A stretch of 41,956 nt of DNA from contig NZ_MASJ01000010.1 of the NCBI RefSeq assembly GCF_001700315.1, positions 1 to 41,956 on the forward strand, in the 5' to 3' direction. Shown in pieces: positions 1 through 8,344 of the stretch. The notes beneath the pieces were generated by a model, which was given only the letters and a program-made list of their open reading frames with translations, did no database searches and was not told the DNA's origin. This DNA comes from Caryophanon tenue. GTDB lineage: Bacteria; Bacillota; Bacilli; Bacillales_A; Planococcaceae. Positions within the stretch are counted from its first letter, which is position 1; the number at the start of each line of letters is the position of its first letter. Position numbers and translations under genes: made by a program.

Positions 1-74
1 AACACAGCAGTTAAGCTCTTTAGCGCCGATGGTAGTTGGGGGTTCCCCCCTGTGAGAGTAGGACGTCGCTTCGC
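1..74 (+). rRNA. rrf: 5S ribosomal RNA, 3' part (5' end outside window)
   Basis: The first 74 bases match the 3' two thirds of Bacillus-type 5S rRNA. They contain the AGTTAAGCTC segment, the GCGCCGATGGTAGT segment, the GGGGGTTCCCCCC arm and the closing GAGAGTAGGACG. The full molecule is about 116 bases, so about 40 bases lie upstream of the window. The 3' end at 74 is placed by analogy with Bacillus subtilis and may be off by a few bases. No tRNA follows, so this is the last gene of its rRNA operon. Confidence 0.95.
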
Positions 75-83
75 ACACGTAAG

Positions 84-117
84 CCGATGAACATAAACGT
101 TCATCGGTTTTTTTATT
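84..117 (+). terminator. Terminator of the rRNA operon
   Basis: A perfect 9-bp stem, CCGATGAAC (84-92) with GTTCATCGG (99-107), has a 6-base loop and is followed by a long T run (108-120). It lies directly after the 5S rRNA, as expected for an rRNA operon terminator. Confidence 0.93.
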
Positions 118-164
118 TTTTTTACGATGAGATTTTCGAGTACATATTCTATACTTATAAATCG

Positions 165-198
165 AGCTCCTGACATATTAACGTCAGGAGCTTTTATA
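165..198. terminator. Hairpin, probable terminator between the rRNA operon and the capA-like gene
   Basis: A perfect 10-bp stem, AGCTCCTGAC (165-174) with GTCAGGAGCT (183-192), has an 8-base loop. The T-rich tail TTTTATATT lies on the plus side, so it is best as a second plus-strand terminator behind the rRNA operon. It could also stop minus-strand transcription from the CapA-like gene, although the U tract in that direction is poor. Confidence 0.65.
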
Positions 199-218
199 TT
201 GTTTATGCATAATAGGGG

Positions 219-1274
219 TTAACGAATTGTCACATCAGGACCTAAAACTTCCTGAACCCATGTTAAATCTCGCACAGCGCGTTCTTGAACATGCGCAAGT
301 GGATAAATCACATAATGGTCACCTTCCATAATCATTGTAGAAGCTGTGAATGTTGGATTCGATACGGTTACGTCTTGACCTTGCTTTGTAATCGACACGC
401 TTGCTGCGCCACCAATAAACGTATCCGGGACACTTGTAATCGTTGCAAAGAAATTACCGATTGAATAAAAGACATGTGTTTCTTGTCCCTTATCATTTGT
501 TAGCTTTGTATAAGGCTGTAAAATATGTGGGTGGCTTCCGAATACAACATCAGCACCAGCATCGTTTAAAAGGCTAGCAAGACGGCGCTGTTCTTCATTT
601 TCAGTTGTGACGTATTCAGGGCCCCAGTGCATGCTTACCGCGACAACATCTACTAATGATTTTAAGTTTTCGATATCGCGAATAATTTTAGCATCCTCGA
701 TATAATTCACGCTATAACTGGAGTTTTCGGGTAAATAAAAGCCGTTTGTTCCATATGTATAACCAAGCATGCCAATTAAGACACCATCTATATCGACAAT
801 ACGAGGTGTATAACGGTCTTCATCTGACTGATAAGCGCCGATGTAAGGAAAATTCGCGGCTTCCACATTTTCAAAAAGTGTACGGATGCCTGGTTGCCCC
901 CAATCAACAGTATGGTTATTCGCTAAATTGAGCATATCGACACCGACATACTGCAATGTATTTAATATGTGCGGGGGACTTGAAAACCGTGGATAGCCAA
1001 TGATACCAAATTCATTCGCAATCGGGGCCGATTCTTGATTCGCAATTAAGTAATCATAGCTGCTTAAAATATCCTTCATCGGCTCAAAGCTTGGATTGAA
1101 ATCTTCATACTGAGCGATGCGCTTATGTAACAGGACATCGCCAATCATTGCTAAATCAACAGTAACCGCTGGCTGCTCTTTAATTACTTCCACTTCTGTT
1201 GGCCAATCATTTCGTTCGGTACAACCGACAAGTAAGAAGAGGACAAAGCTATACATGAAAAAGCGTAGTTTCAA
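219..1274 (-). CDS. CapA-family (PGA_cap) metallophosphatase-like lipoprotein
   Basis: This 351-residue protein belongs to the CapA/PgsA family, named after a protein of poly-gamma-glutamate capsule synthesis; most members are calcineurin-like phosphoesterase-fold proteins of unknown substrate. The N-terminus is a lipoprotein signal with lipobox LVGC (Cys18), so it should be anchored on the outer face of the membrane. Family motifs in order are MIGDVLLH (about 43-50), NLANNHTVDWG (about 117-127), SMHWGPEY (about 214-221), GSHPHILQPY (about 247-256) and YSIGNFF (about 271-277). The usual capBCA partners are absent, so a capsule role is not supported here. It lies 72 bases downstream of the LytTR gene on the same strand with no clear terminator between them, so co-transcription is possible. 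The ribosome binding site (AAAGAGTG) is weak. Confidence 0.88.
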   Translation of the reverse strand: MKLRFFMYSFVLFLLVGCTERNDWPTEVEVIKEQPAVTVDLAMIGDVLLHKRIAQYEDFNPSFEPMKDILSSYDYLIANQESAPIANEFGIIGYPRFSSPPHILNTLQYVGVDMLNLANNHTVDWGQPGIRTLFENVEAANFPYIGAYQSDEDRYTPRIVDIDGVLIGMLGYTYGTNGFYLPENSSYSVNYIEDAKIIRDIENLKSLVDVVAVSMHWGPEYVTTENEEQRRLASLLNDAGADVVFGSHPHILQPYTKLTNDKGQETHVFYSIGNFFATITSVPDTFIGGAASVSITKQGQDVTVSNPTFTASTMIMEGDHYVIYPLAHVQERAVRDLTWVQEVLGPDVTIR

Positions 1275-1346
1275 TAGTATTCACTCTTTTCTATGAAGAA
1301 GTACTTTTACGATAGCGAATACACTAAAAAAATACAATACTTTCGA

Positions 1347-2015
1347 CTAAAATTCTAAAATTTTCCGTACTTGTGCGACATAAGACTGGCTTACCGGTAA
1401 TTCGATGCCACTTTTTAATACTACAATGAGGTTAGATGTGAAATCTCGTTTAATGCGTGCAATCGACGCAATATTAATGATATAGGAACGATGAATACGC
1501 ATAAATTGCTCCGGTAAGCGCAATTGCAGCTCTTTTAATGTAATCGTCGTTTTATAAGCATCTTGTCCAACATAAAACCATGTGTGTTTTTGTAAGCTTT
1601 CAATATACGTAATCTGTTCAATCGGAATAGGAATCCAATCGTCTTTGAGCTTTCCAGTAATAAAGCTTAATGGCTTTGGTGTCGTGGGCACAAATGTTGC
1701 CGCTAATACAACCATTAAAGCTGCGGGTTGGTTTTGCAATGTAATCGGGTAGCCGAGACAATAGTAAGGCGTGCCAAAAATTGACTCATCCATTAAAGCA
1801 TCTGTTTTTTGACGTGTGCGTAATACATGTGCAGCGACGCTTTGTGGATGCACGTCTTCGCCGATCGTTAAATGAATATGATGTACACTTGCTTGGCAAT
1901 AAATATAAATATTATCGATTGCAACAACGATTGTTGCATCCTTTGGAATCCATTCGCGTAGTAGTTTTGCCCAATGTTCAATTTCCTGTACGTGTACAGT
2001 TTGTAATGTCGTCAT
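1347..2015 (-). CDS. LytTR-family transcriptional regulator with N-terminal sensory-like domain
   Basis: This 222-residue protein has no response-regulator receiver domain. Residues about 125-222 form a LytTR DNA-binding domain with the family motifs ITYIESLQKHTWFY, RIHRSYIINIASI and LPVSQSYV. Residues about 20-110 contain GTPYYCLGYPITLQNQPAAL, which resembles the C-terminal half of Cache/PAS-like ligand-binding domains of the 'FGVPYIAIAVPI' type. This suggests a one-component regulator that binds a small molecule. The start has a strong GGGGAGG site. The gene is divergent from aceA, and candidate LytTR half-sites lie just before aceA (see 2173-2203), so it may control aceA. That link is inferred from position and motif only. 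Confidence 0.85.
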   Translation of the reverse strand: MTTLQTVHVQEIEHWAKLLREWIPKDATIVVAIDNIYIYCQASVHHIHLTIGEDVHPQSVAAHVLRTRQKTDALMDESIFGTPYYCLGYPITLQNQPAALMVVLAATFVPTTPKPLSFITGKLKDDWIPIPIEQITYIESLQKHTWFYVGQDAYKTTITLKELQLRLPEQFMRIHRSYIINIASIARIKRDFTSNLIVVLKSGIELPVSQSYVAQVRKILEF

Positions 2016-2060
2016 TTGTGTATTCCTCCCCTTTGTGTACTAAAACAGCAAGAAAGCGTA

Positions 2061-2110
2061 TTTATCGACTATATTTCGTGCTTATCCCCTTTATCGACGT
2101 TTTTATCGAG
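2061..2110. promoter_or_regulatory. Three TTTATCGA repeats in the lytTR-aceA divergent region
   Basis: The sequence TTTATCGA followed by C or G occurs at 2061, 2090 and 2102 on the same strand. The last two are 12 bases apart and the first is 29 bases away. They sit 46-95 bases upstream of the LytTR start. Repeated sites of this kind are typical operator material, but the binding protein is unknown. Confidence 0.4.
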
Positions 2111-2172
2111 AAATATAGCGAAACCTTTAATACTGTTATATATTAATTTACAACAAAACAAGCTGTTATGGA

Positions 2173-2203
2173 ACAGTTTAGGGGTGAATTGTTAATAGTT
2201 TGT
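2173..2203 (+). promoter_or_regulatory. Candidate LytTR-type direct repeat upstream of aceA
   Basis: ACAGTTTAG (2173-2181) fits the published LytTR/AgrA half-site pattern [TA][AC][CA]GTTN[AG][TG] at all nine positions. ATAGTTTGT (2195-2203) fits at eight. They are direct repeats with a 13-base spacer, matching the 12-13 base spacing known for AgrA-type sites. They lie 33-63 bases before the aceA start. An overlapping CTGTT/AACAG inverted repeat (2163-2176) is also present. Confidence 0.4.
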
Positions 2204-2235
2204 TTGTAAAAGTTAACTTAGGGAGGAATTTATTC

Positions 2236-3516
2236 ATGGTAACTCGTCAAGAACGTATTCAAGCAATCGAAAAGGACTGGAAAGAAAATAAGCGTTGGGA
2301 AGGTATTGAGCGTACATACACTGCAGAGGATGTTGTGAAATTACAAGGTTCATTCGTAATCGAACAAACATTAGCAAAACGCGGTGCAAAACGTTTATGG
2401 AACTCATTACACACAGAGCCATTCATCAACGCATTAGGTGCTTTAACAGGTAATCAAGCAATGCAACAAGTAAAAGCAGGCTTACAAGCGATTTACTTAT
2501 CAGGTTGGCAAGTAGCGGCGGACGCAAACTTAGCAGGTCAAATGTATCCTGACCAATCTTTATACCCAGCAAATTCTGTGCCACAAGTAATTAAGCGTAT
2601 TAACCAAACATTTAAGCGTGCAGATGAAATTGATCAAGCGGAAGGGAACGAAGGCTTTGACTGGTTTGCACCAATCGTAGCTGACGCTGAAGCTGGCTTC
2701 GGTGGGCCATTAAATGTATTCGAACTTGTTAAAGGGATGATTGAAGCTGGTACTGCAGGCATCCACTTAGAAGACCAATTAGCATCTGAGAAAAAATGCG
2801 GTCACTTAGGTGGTAAAGTATTATTACCAACACAAAACGCAGTACGTAACTTAACAGCAGCGCGTTTAGCAGCTGACGTAATGGGTGTTGATACAATCAT
2901 CATTGCTCGTACAGATGCAGATGCAGCAGATATGGTGACATCTGATATTGACCCACGCGATGCAGAGTTCTTAACAGGTGAGCGTACACCAGAAGGATTC
3001 TACCGTACAAATCCAGGTCTTAAGCAAGCAATTGCACGTGGTTTAGCGTACGCGCCATATGCAGACTTAATTTGGTGTGAAACATCTCACCCATCATTAG
3101 AGGAAGCGCGTGAGTTCGCTGCGGCAATTCATGCAGAGTTCCCAGGTAAGATGTTAGCGTACAACTGCTCACCTTCATTCAACTGGAAAGCAAAACTTTC
3201 TGATGAAGAAATCGCAGAGTACCAACGTGAATTAGGGAAGCTTGGTTACAAGTTCCAATTCATCACGCTTGCTGGTTTCCATAGCTTAAACTACTCGATG
3301 TTCGAGCTTGCGCATGATTACAAAGATAACGGTATGGCTGCTTACTCTAAACTACAACAAGCTGAGTTTGCTGCTGAGCCAAAAGGATACACTGCGACGC
3401 GTCATCAACGTGAAGTAGGAACTGGTTACTTTGATGAAGTATCACAAATTGTTTCTGGTGGTACGTCTTCTACAACTGCAATGTCTGGTTCAACAGAGAC
3501 AGAGCAATTCGTATAA
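2236..3516 (+). CDS. aceA: Isocitrate lyase
   Basis: Cleaves isocitrate to glyoxylate and succinate, the first step of the glyoxylate shunt, in the cytoplasm (EC 4.1.3.1). The 426 residues match the usual bacterial length. Family landmarks are the active-site [11 protein letters not shown] (catalytic Cys), [26 protein letters not shown] and YNCSPSFNW. The ATG at 2236 is chosen because GGGAGG (2221-2226) lies at good distance; an upstream in-frame ATG at 2200 has no site. Malate synthase, often next to aceA, is not in the window, so the second shunt enzyme must be elsewhere. The divergent LytTR gene is the likely local regulator. Codon use is strongly biased (TTA for Leu, GTA for Val), consistent with high expression. 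Confidence 0.97.
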   Translation: MVTRQERIQAIEKDWKENKRWEGIERTYTAEDVVKLQGSFVIEQTLAKRGAKRLWNSLHTEPFINALGALTGNQAMQQVKAGLQAIYLSGWQVAADANLAGQMYPDQSLYPANSVPQVIKRINQTFKRADEIDQAEGNEGFDWFAPIVADAEAGFGGPLNVFELVKGMIEAGTAGIHLEDQLASEKKCGHLGGKVLLPTQNAVRNLTAARLAADVMGVDTIIIARTDADAADMVTSDIDPRDAEFLTGERTPEGFYRTNPGLKQAIARGLAYAPYADLIWCETSHPSLEEAREFAAAIHAEFPGKMLAYNCSPSFNWKAKLSDEEIAEYQRELGKLGYKFQFITLAGFHSLNYSMFELAHDYKDNGMAAYSKLQQAEFAAEPKGYTATRHQREVGTGYFDEVSQIVSGGTSSTTAMSGSTETEQFV

Positions 3517-3569
3517 GATTTCACAACGCGAACGTTTGAAAAATGAAAATGGTAGTAGGGAACAAGGGG

Positions 3570-3602
3570 GTTGTAGTGATTGGTGCCGACAATGACTACA
3601 AC
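3570..3602 (+). other. Hairpin in the aceA 3' untranslated region
   Basis: GTTGTAGT (3570-3577) pairs with ACTACAAC (3595-3602). A G-G mismatch and an ATTG/CAAT step extend it to a 7-base loop (3583-3589). No T run follows, so it is not a plain terminator. The 243 bases between aceA and the Sel1 gene otherwise hold an AGAGCGCTCT palindrome (about 3615-3624) and the terminator at 3721, with no credible gene. Confidence 0.5.
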
Positions 3603-3720
3603 AAAAGAAGTGTAGAGCGCTCTTTATTTCAGCCGTAAAATAAACGAGACGGACACTTTATAAATCGCTTACGAAACATAAATGTAAATTCCTCCATAAT
3701 AATATTTGCCATAGAAAAAA

Positions 3721-3754
3721 GGGTGTACGATATGCCGAATCGTACACCCTTTTT
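3721..3754. terminator. Bidirectional terminator between aceA and the Sel1 gene
   Basis: An 11-bp perfect stem, GGGTGTACGAT (3721-3731) with ATCGTACACCC (3739-3749), is flanked by an A run on the left and a T run on the right. It serves convergent aceA (plus) and the Sel1-repeat gene (minus), only 5 bases past the latter's stop. Confidence 0.93.
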
Positions 3755-3759
3755 GTATG

Positions 3760-5676
3760 CTATTGTTTTGTAGATTCATTTAGCCAGCGCTTCGCTTCCC
3801 TGTAATCTTGGTGTACACCGTTACCGCGTGTATAAAGCATACCTAATTCATACTGTGCCTTTTTATGTCCTGCGTTTGCCGCTAGACGGTAATAACGTGC
3901 AGCCGTTTTGAAGTCTTTTGGCACACCTTCGCCTTTTGCATGCATTTGCGCAAGTTGGTACTGAGCTTTTATATGTCCTTTTTCAGCCGCTTGTACAATC
4001 CACTTTGCAGCTTCTGTAAAGTCTTGTTCAACACCAAGACCTTTATCATATAAATTGCCGAGCTGGTATTGTGCGCCGATATGCCCTGCTGTTGCCGCAA
4101 GTCGGTAGCAGCGTCGTGCTTCCTCGTAATCCTTTTTCATACCAAGCCCATACTCATATAAGAGTCCGAGCTCGTATTCTGCCTCAATATGTGTTTGGTC
4201 TGTTGCTGCTCGTAACCAGTCGCGCGCTGTCATGTAGTCACGTTCGACACCTAAGCCTTCTAAAAATAACATACCTACTTCATATTGAGCATGTACATGT
4301 CCTTTTTGTGCCGCTTGTGAAAACCAATGTAATGCTGCGTCATATTGTGTCTGTTGTTTATAGTATGACCCAAGCTCATAAGCCGCACTTAAATGCCCGT
4401 TTGTAGCGGCAAGCTCAAACCAATGTAGTGATTTTTCTGTTTCTGTAGCAGCTTGGTATAAAAAGCCGAGCGAGTACTGTGCATTTGTATGGCCTTCATG
4501 TGCTGCGAGCTTAAACCATTTGAGTGCTTCTGCTTCGTTTTTTGGGACACCTTGTCCGCTGTAATATTGCATCGCGAGCTGGAATTGTGCATTAACATGT
4601 CCTTGAAGAGCCGCCGCATGAAGCCATGATACCGCTGTTTTAGCGTCGATGGCAGTACCACGCCCTTTTAAATACATATAGCCAAGATTATATTGTGCGC
4701 TGGCATCGCCTTGTGACGCAGCTTCGTTAAACCAGTAAAGAGCCTGTTCAAAGCTTTTTGGCACACCACGTCCGTCGTGATAAAAGAAGCCTAAATTATT
4801 TTGCGCACTTGTGTTACCTTTTGCAGCTGCGCGGCGATACCATTGTGCGGCTTCACGGTAATCTTGCTTTACACCGAGACCCTCTGTATACAGGACACCT
4901 AAATGGTACTGGGCTTCTGCAATGCCTGCTTTTGCGGCTTGTTCATATAAACGGGCTGCTTTTTTGTAGTTTTGTTGACCAGCTTGTCCTGTATGATAGA
5001 GCAAGCCGAGTGTTGTTAATGCTTGCGCATCGCCTTGTTGTGCGGCAAGCTCGTACCAGTAAAGTGCTTGGTCAATGCTTTTATCGACGCCGTGTCCATG
5101 TTGATACAATACGCCTAAATTATACTGTGCACTTGCATTGCCTTGTTCAGCCGCTACTTGAAACCATTGTGCGGCTTCTTCGTAATCTTGCTGTGTATAG
5201 TGCTGTTCAGGGTGGAGCATTGGCATCGGTGTATGTAAATATTCTTCATGCTGTAGGTGGCTATCATGGTCAATTTCAAACCGTGCATCTTTTCGCTGGA
5301 TGAACCATTCCAATAAATCCGTGAAATAATCGAGCGTTAACTGCAATGATTTTTTATCAATGAGCGTATTGCCACGTGCTGTTGTTTGCTTGCGAATTAA
5401 ATCCATTAATAAAAAAATACGACGCGGTTGAATGCGTGTCGTAAAAATAGACGTCTTTAAGAGCGCGAGTAATGAGCGCTGTGTAGGAGTAGTGCCCATT
5501 TCTTGCCGATAAACTTCGAGTACTAATTGATGCAATAACTGTTCACATTTGCCAAGCCGAATCGTCGCTGCAACCGTTGTGTCTGTGATGTCAAAAAGGA
5601 GTCTTGCTAGCTCAGAGAACCCTTGTTTTTGTAACTGCACGTAAGCTTGTCGTAGTACATGCTCAGGTGTATGCAT
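3760..5676 (-). CDS. Large Sel1-repeat (TPR-like) protein
   Basis: This 638-residue protein has an N-terminal helical region of about 165 residues with no family I recognise. It is followed by about 13 Sel1-like repeats of 36 residues and a partial final repeat, covering residues about 165-638. The repeat pattern is roughly AxxWYxxAAxxGxxxAQYxLGxLYxxGxGVxxD. Repeats 7 and 8 are shortened and lack the GxGV turn. Sel1 repeats form alpha-solenoids that scaffold protein-protein contacts. There is no signal peptide or membrane segment, so it should be cytoplasmic. The start has GGTGG upstream. The gene stands alone between two convergent or divergent neighbours, so context gives no function. Confidence 0.9.
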   Translation of the reverse strand: MHTPEHVLRQAYVQLQKQGFSELARLLFDITDTTVAATIRLGKCEQLLHQLVLEVYRQEMGTTPTQRSLLALLKTSIFTTRIQPRRIFLLMDLIRKQTTARGNTLIDKKSLQLTLDYFTDLLEWFIQRKDARFEIDHDSHLQHEEYLHTPMPMLHPEQHYTQQDYEEAAQWFQVAAEQGNASAQYNLGVLYQHGHGVDKSIDQALYWYELAAQQGDAQALTTLGLLYHTGQAGQQNYKKAARLYEQAAKAGIAEAQYHLGVLYTEGLGVKQDYREAAQWYRRAAAKGNTSAQNNLGFFYHDGRGVPKSFEQALYWFNEAASQGDASAQYNLGYMYLKGRGTAIDAKTAVSWLHAAALQGHVNAQFQLAMQYYSGQGVPKNEAEALKWFKLAAHEGHTNAQYSLGFLYQAATETEKSLHWFELAATNGHLSAAYELGSYYKQQTQYDAALHWFSQAAQKGHVHAQYEVGMLFLEGLGVERDYMTARDWLRAATDQTHIEAEYELGLLYEYGLGMKKDYEEARRCYRLAATAGHIGAQYQLGNLYDKGLGVEQDFTEAAKWIVQAAEKGHIKAQYQLAQMHAKGEGVPKDFKTAARYYRLAANAGHKKAQYELGMLYTRGNGVHQDYREAKRWLNESTKQ

Positions 5677-5697
5677 GCGCTCACCACCTTTTTAATA

Positions 5698-5714
5698 GAT
5701 ATATGCTATATATC
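5698..5714. promoter_or_regulatory. Palindrome in the sel1-adeC divergent region
   Basis: GATATAT and ATATATC form a perfect 7-bp inverted repeat around a 3-base centre, 22 bases upstream of the Sel1 gene start. It could be an operator or simply AT-rich promoter DNA. No purine riboswitch was recognised in the 146-base gap before adenine deaminase. Confidence 0.3.
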
Positions 5715-5822
5715 GAAAATTTCAATCTATTCTCAAGTAAACGAGTATAAATATTTTATAAAGCATTTCATTCGGTGTACAGTAAGAATACCGTTAGACA
5801 GTATACATCAGGAGGAATGTTT

Positions 5823-7562
5823 ATGTTCAAACAACTACAACAACAAATTCATGCATCACAAACGGGCAAGGTGGACTATGTATTACGCAATGGCTATGTA
5901 GCCGATGTTATTTCAAGACAGTGGGTGCAGGCAGATATCGGAATAACAGCCGGTAAAATTGTCGCAGTCGATACGACAAACTCGCTAACGGCAGAGCAAC
6001 AAGAAGATATGACTGGGAAATATATTATTCCAGGATTGATTGATGGACATATTCATATTGAATCATCGGTGGTGACACCTTCTCAATTTAGTCGTGTATT
6101 AGTGCCGCATGGTGTGACAACAGCGATTACCGACCCACATGAGATTGCGAATGTGAGCGGAGCAGAAGGTATTCAGTTTATGTTAGCGGACGCAGAGCAA
6201 GCAACGATGGACATTTTTGTGATGCTGCCGTCGAGTGTGCCAGGGACTGCGCTTGAAAATGCAGGTGCGATATTACAAGCCGCCGATTTACAGTCATTTA
6301 TCGACCATCCACGCGTACTCGGCTTAGCCGAGGTGATGGATTATCCTGCTGTATTAAGCGGTGATCAAGCAATGCTTGAAAAAATTGAATTAGCCACTGC
6401 ACGTAATTTAGTTGTAGATGGGCACGGAGCGGGGCTAAACCATTTACAAATTCGAGGGTATAGAACAGCGGGAATTCATACAGACCATGAATGCGTCACA
6501 GCAGAGGAAGCATTAGATCGCGTATGGCAAGGGATGTATGTATTAATCCGTGAAGGCTCAGCGGCAAAAAATTTAAAGGATGTTTTACCAGCTGTTACGC
6601 CAGCGAATGCGCATCGTTTCGCATTTTGTACGGATGATAAGCATTTAGATGAGCTAATGGCAGAAGGCAGTATTAATCACGCCGTACAATTAGCAATTGA
6701 TGAAGGAATGGAGCCATTATTAGCCATTCAACTTGCTACATGGAATGCCGCGCAATGTTATCGTTTATATACGAGGGGCGCAATTGCACCAGGTTTTGTG
6801 GCAGATTTACTTGTATTAGAGGAACCAACTGTGATGAAGCCACAAGCGGTATATAAAGACGGTGTGAAAGTTGCAGAGCATGGTAAAATGCTTACAAAAC
6901 AAACAAGCACAATCACACCATCTGCTGCGATTACACATTCTGTACGTTTGCCACAAGTGGATGCTGCGCAATTAAATATCGCATTACCGCGTTCTACGCG
7001 TGCGCATGTTATTGAGATTATACCGAATCAAATTATGACGAAGAAACGTATAATGGATGTACCAACTGAAAATGGCATGTTTAAAGCGAGCGTTGAGCAC
7101 GATTTATTAAAGCTTGCGATTGTCGAGCGCCATCATTTACGTCATCATGTGCAGGCTGCGATTGTACATGGCTTTGGGCTACAACGAGGAGCGGTTGCTA
7201 CGACCATTGCACATGATTCGCATAACGCGCTTGTATTAGGGACAAATGATGAAGATATGCTTGTGGCATTGCGTGAACTTGAAGCGATGCAAGGTGGATT
7301 TGTGCTCGTCGATAACGGTGTGGTTATTGGGAAAATGGCATTGCCGATTGCAGGGCTAATGACCGATGTTGATGCGCAAGAAGCATGCAAACAGCTACAT
7401 GACTTGCATGAGGCATTACATATTTTGCATCCCACACTCGACTTCCATCTTTTTTTAACGTTGTCGTTTATTGCGTTGCCGGTCATTCCAGCATTAAAGA
7501 TTACTGATACTGGTTTATTTGATGTAGAAGCGTTTTGTCATATTCCAATTGCAGTCGACTAA
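5823..7562 (+). CDS. adeC: Adenine deaminase
   Basis: Converts adenine to hypoxanthine and ammonia in purine salvage (EC 3.5.4.2). The 579 residues match the AdeC length. Metal-site and family motifs are present: GLIDGHIHIESS, HGVTTAITDPHEIANV, the GHGAG step, TDHECVTAEEA and FCTDDKH. The C-terminal adenine deaminase domain carries AHDSHN and LPIAGLM. The ATG at 5823 is chosen because GGAGG (5811-5815) is 7 bases upstream; the ATG at 5817 is too close and the 5775 start has no site. No terminator separates it from the next gene 32 bases on, so the two may be co-transcribed. Confidence 0.97.
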   Translation: MFKQLQQQIHASQTGKVDYVLRNGYVADVISRQWVQADIGITAGKIVAVDTTNSLTAEQQEDMTGKYIIPGLIDGHIHIESSVVTPSQFSRVLVPHGVTTAITDPHEIANVSGAEGIQFMLADAEQATMDIFVMLPSSVPGTALENAGAILQAADLQSFIDHPRVLGLAEVMDYPAVLSGDQAMLEKIELATARNLVVDGHGAGLNHLQIRGYRTAGIHTDHECVTAEEALDRVWQGMYVLIREGSAAKNLKDVLPAVTPANAHRFAFCTDDKHLDELMAEGSINHAVQLAIDEGMEPLLAIQLATWNAAQCYRLYTRGAIAPGFVADLLVLEEPTVMKPQAVYKDGVKVAEHGKMLTKQTSTITPSAAITHSVRLPQVDAAQLNIALPRSTRAHVIEIIPNQIMTKKRIMDVPTENGMFKASVEHDLLKLAIVERHHLRHHVQAAIVHGFGLQRGAVATTIAHDSHNALVLGTNDEDMLVALRELEAMQGGFVLVDNGVVIGKMALPIAGLMTDVDAQEACKQLHDLHEALHILHPTLDFHLFLTLSFIALPVIPALKITDTGLFDVEAFCHIPIAVD

Positions 7563-7594
7563 GTAGCATGTCGATGAAAAGGGGAGAGTTGTAC

Positions 7595-8296
7595 ATGAAT
7601 CAAGTCGTGGCGGTGATGCCAGTTTTTAATCCGACACCATCATTTTTGGAAGATTTTCACCCACTCTATGCACAAAATTTTGCGCATTTTATTATTATTA
7701 ATGATGGAAGTGCTGCAAAATATAGTGCAGTTTTTGAGACGTTACAACGGTTACCGAATGTTGTTGTACTGACACATGAGAAGCGGTTAGGGAAAGGAGC
7801 TGCTGTGAAAACAGCATGCTCGTACTTAACACGATTTTTAAAAAATTGCCAAGGTGTGCTCTTTATAGGTGCGTATGGTCAGCATAAACAAGAGGATGTT
7901 ACACGTATGCTTCATGTAAGCCGTATTTATAATGACGGCATTATTTTAGGTGTCCGTAATTTTCGTGCGCGGGAATTACCTGCATTTAGCCGCCTTGGGA
8001 ATTCCTTTGTGACGATGATTTTTGAGCTGCGCTGTCGCAAGCGCATTACGGACGTACAAACTGGCTTACGTTATATTCCGATGGCACATATTCCTTGGAT
8101 TGCTCGCATTCCTAGTCATGATTTTGACGTAGATGTATATATGTTAATGGAAGCGGTCAAACAGCAAATTCCGATTTATGAAGTCACAATTGGTAAAGCA
8201 TTGATGAAGAAAAATACGTTTATTCAATATGACGAGGCATTCCGTTTTCGACATATGGCTAAGCGCATTTGGCGTTATCGTTATATGGAGGAATGA
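7595..8296 (+). CDS. GT2-family glycosyltransferase-like protein lacking the DXD motif
   Basis: The 233 residues follow the dolichol-phosphate-mannosyltransferase/GtrB branch of GT-A enzymes. Landmarks are VVAVMPVFNP at the N-terminus, IINDGS (about 37-42), GKGAAVKTA, the S-x3-N step, ITDVQTGLRYIP and HDFDVDVYMLMEA. Where active relatives have DADGQH, the metal and nucleotide-sugar motif, this protein reads GAYGQH (about 92-97). Both aspartates are gone, each explicable by one base change. Catalysis is therefore doubtful, while the rest of the fold is well kept. No C-terminal membrane helices are present, unlike GtrB. GGGGAGA (7581-7587) sets the ATG at 7595. It may form an operon with adeC upstream and the YkvA gene downstream. 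Confidence 0.8.
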   Translation: MNQVVAVMPVFNPTPSFLEDFHPLYAQNFAHFIIINDGSAAKYSAVFETLQRLPNVVVLTHEKRLGKGAAVKTACSYLTRFLKNCQGVLFIGAYGQHKQEDVTRMLHVSRIYNDGIILGVRNFRARELPAFSRLGNSFVTMIFELRCRKRITDVQTGLRYIPMAHIPWIARIPSHDFDVDVYMLMEAVKQQIPIYEVTIGKALMKKNTFIQYDEAFRFRHMAKRIWRYRYMEE

Positions 8297-8344
8297 AACT
8301 TTTGGTGAGGTATTTCGTACGCTATATAAAGGAGGAGATTGACA

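Noticed and set aside
4758-5303. Long plus-strand open frame (181 codons) antisense to the Sel1 gene
   Set aside because: It is the mirror of a repetitive coding sequence. Its residues follow the repeat period of the minus-strand gene and no ribosome binding site precedes it.
5677-5822. Purine riboswitch or PurR box before adenine deaminase
   Set aside because: The 146-base gap shows neither the purine riboswitch core nor a convincing pair of PurBoxes.
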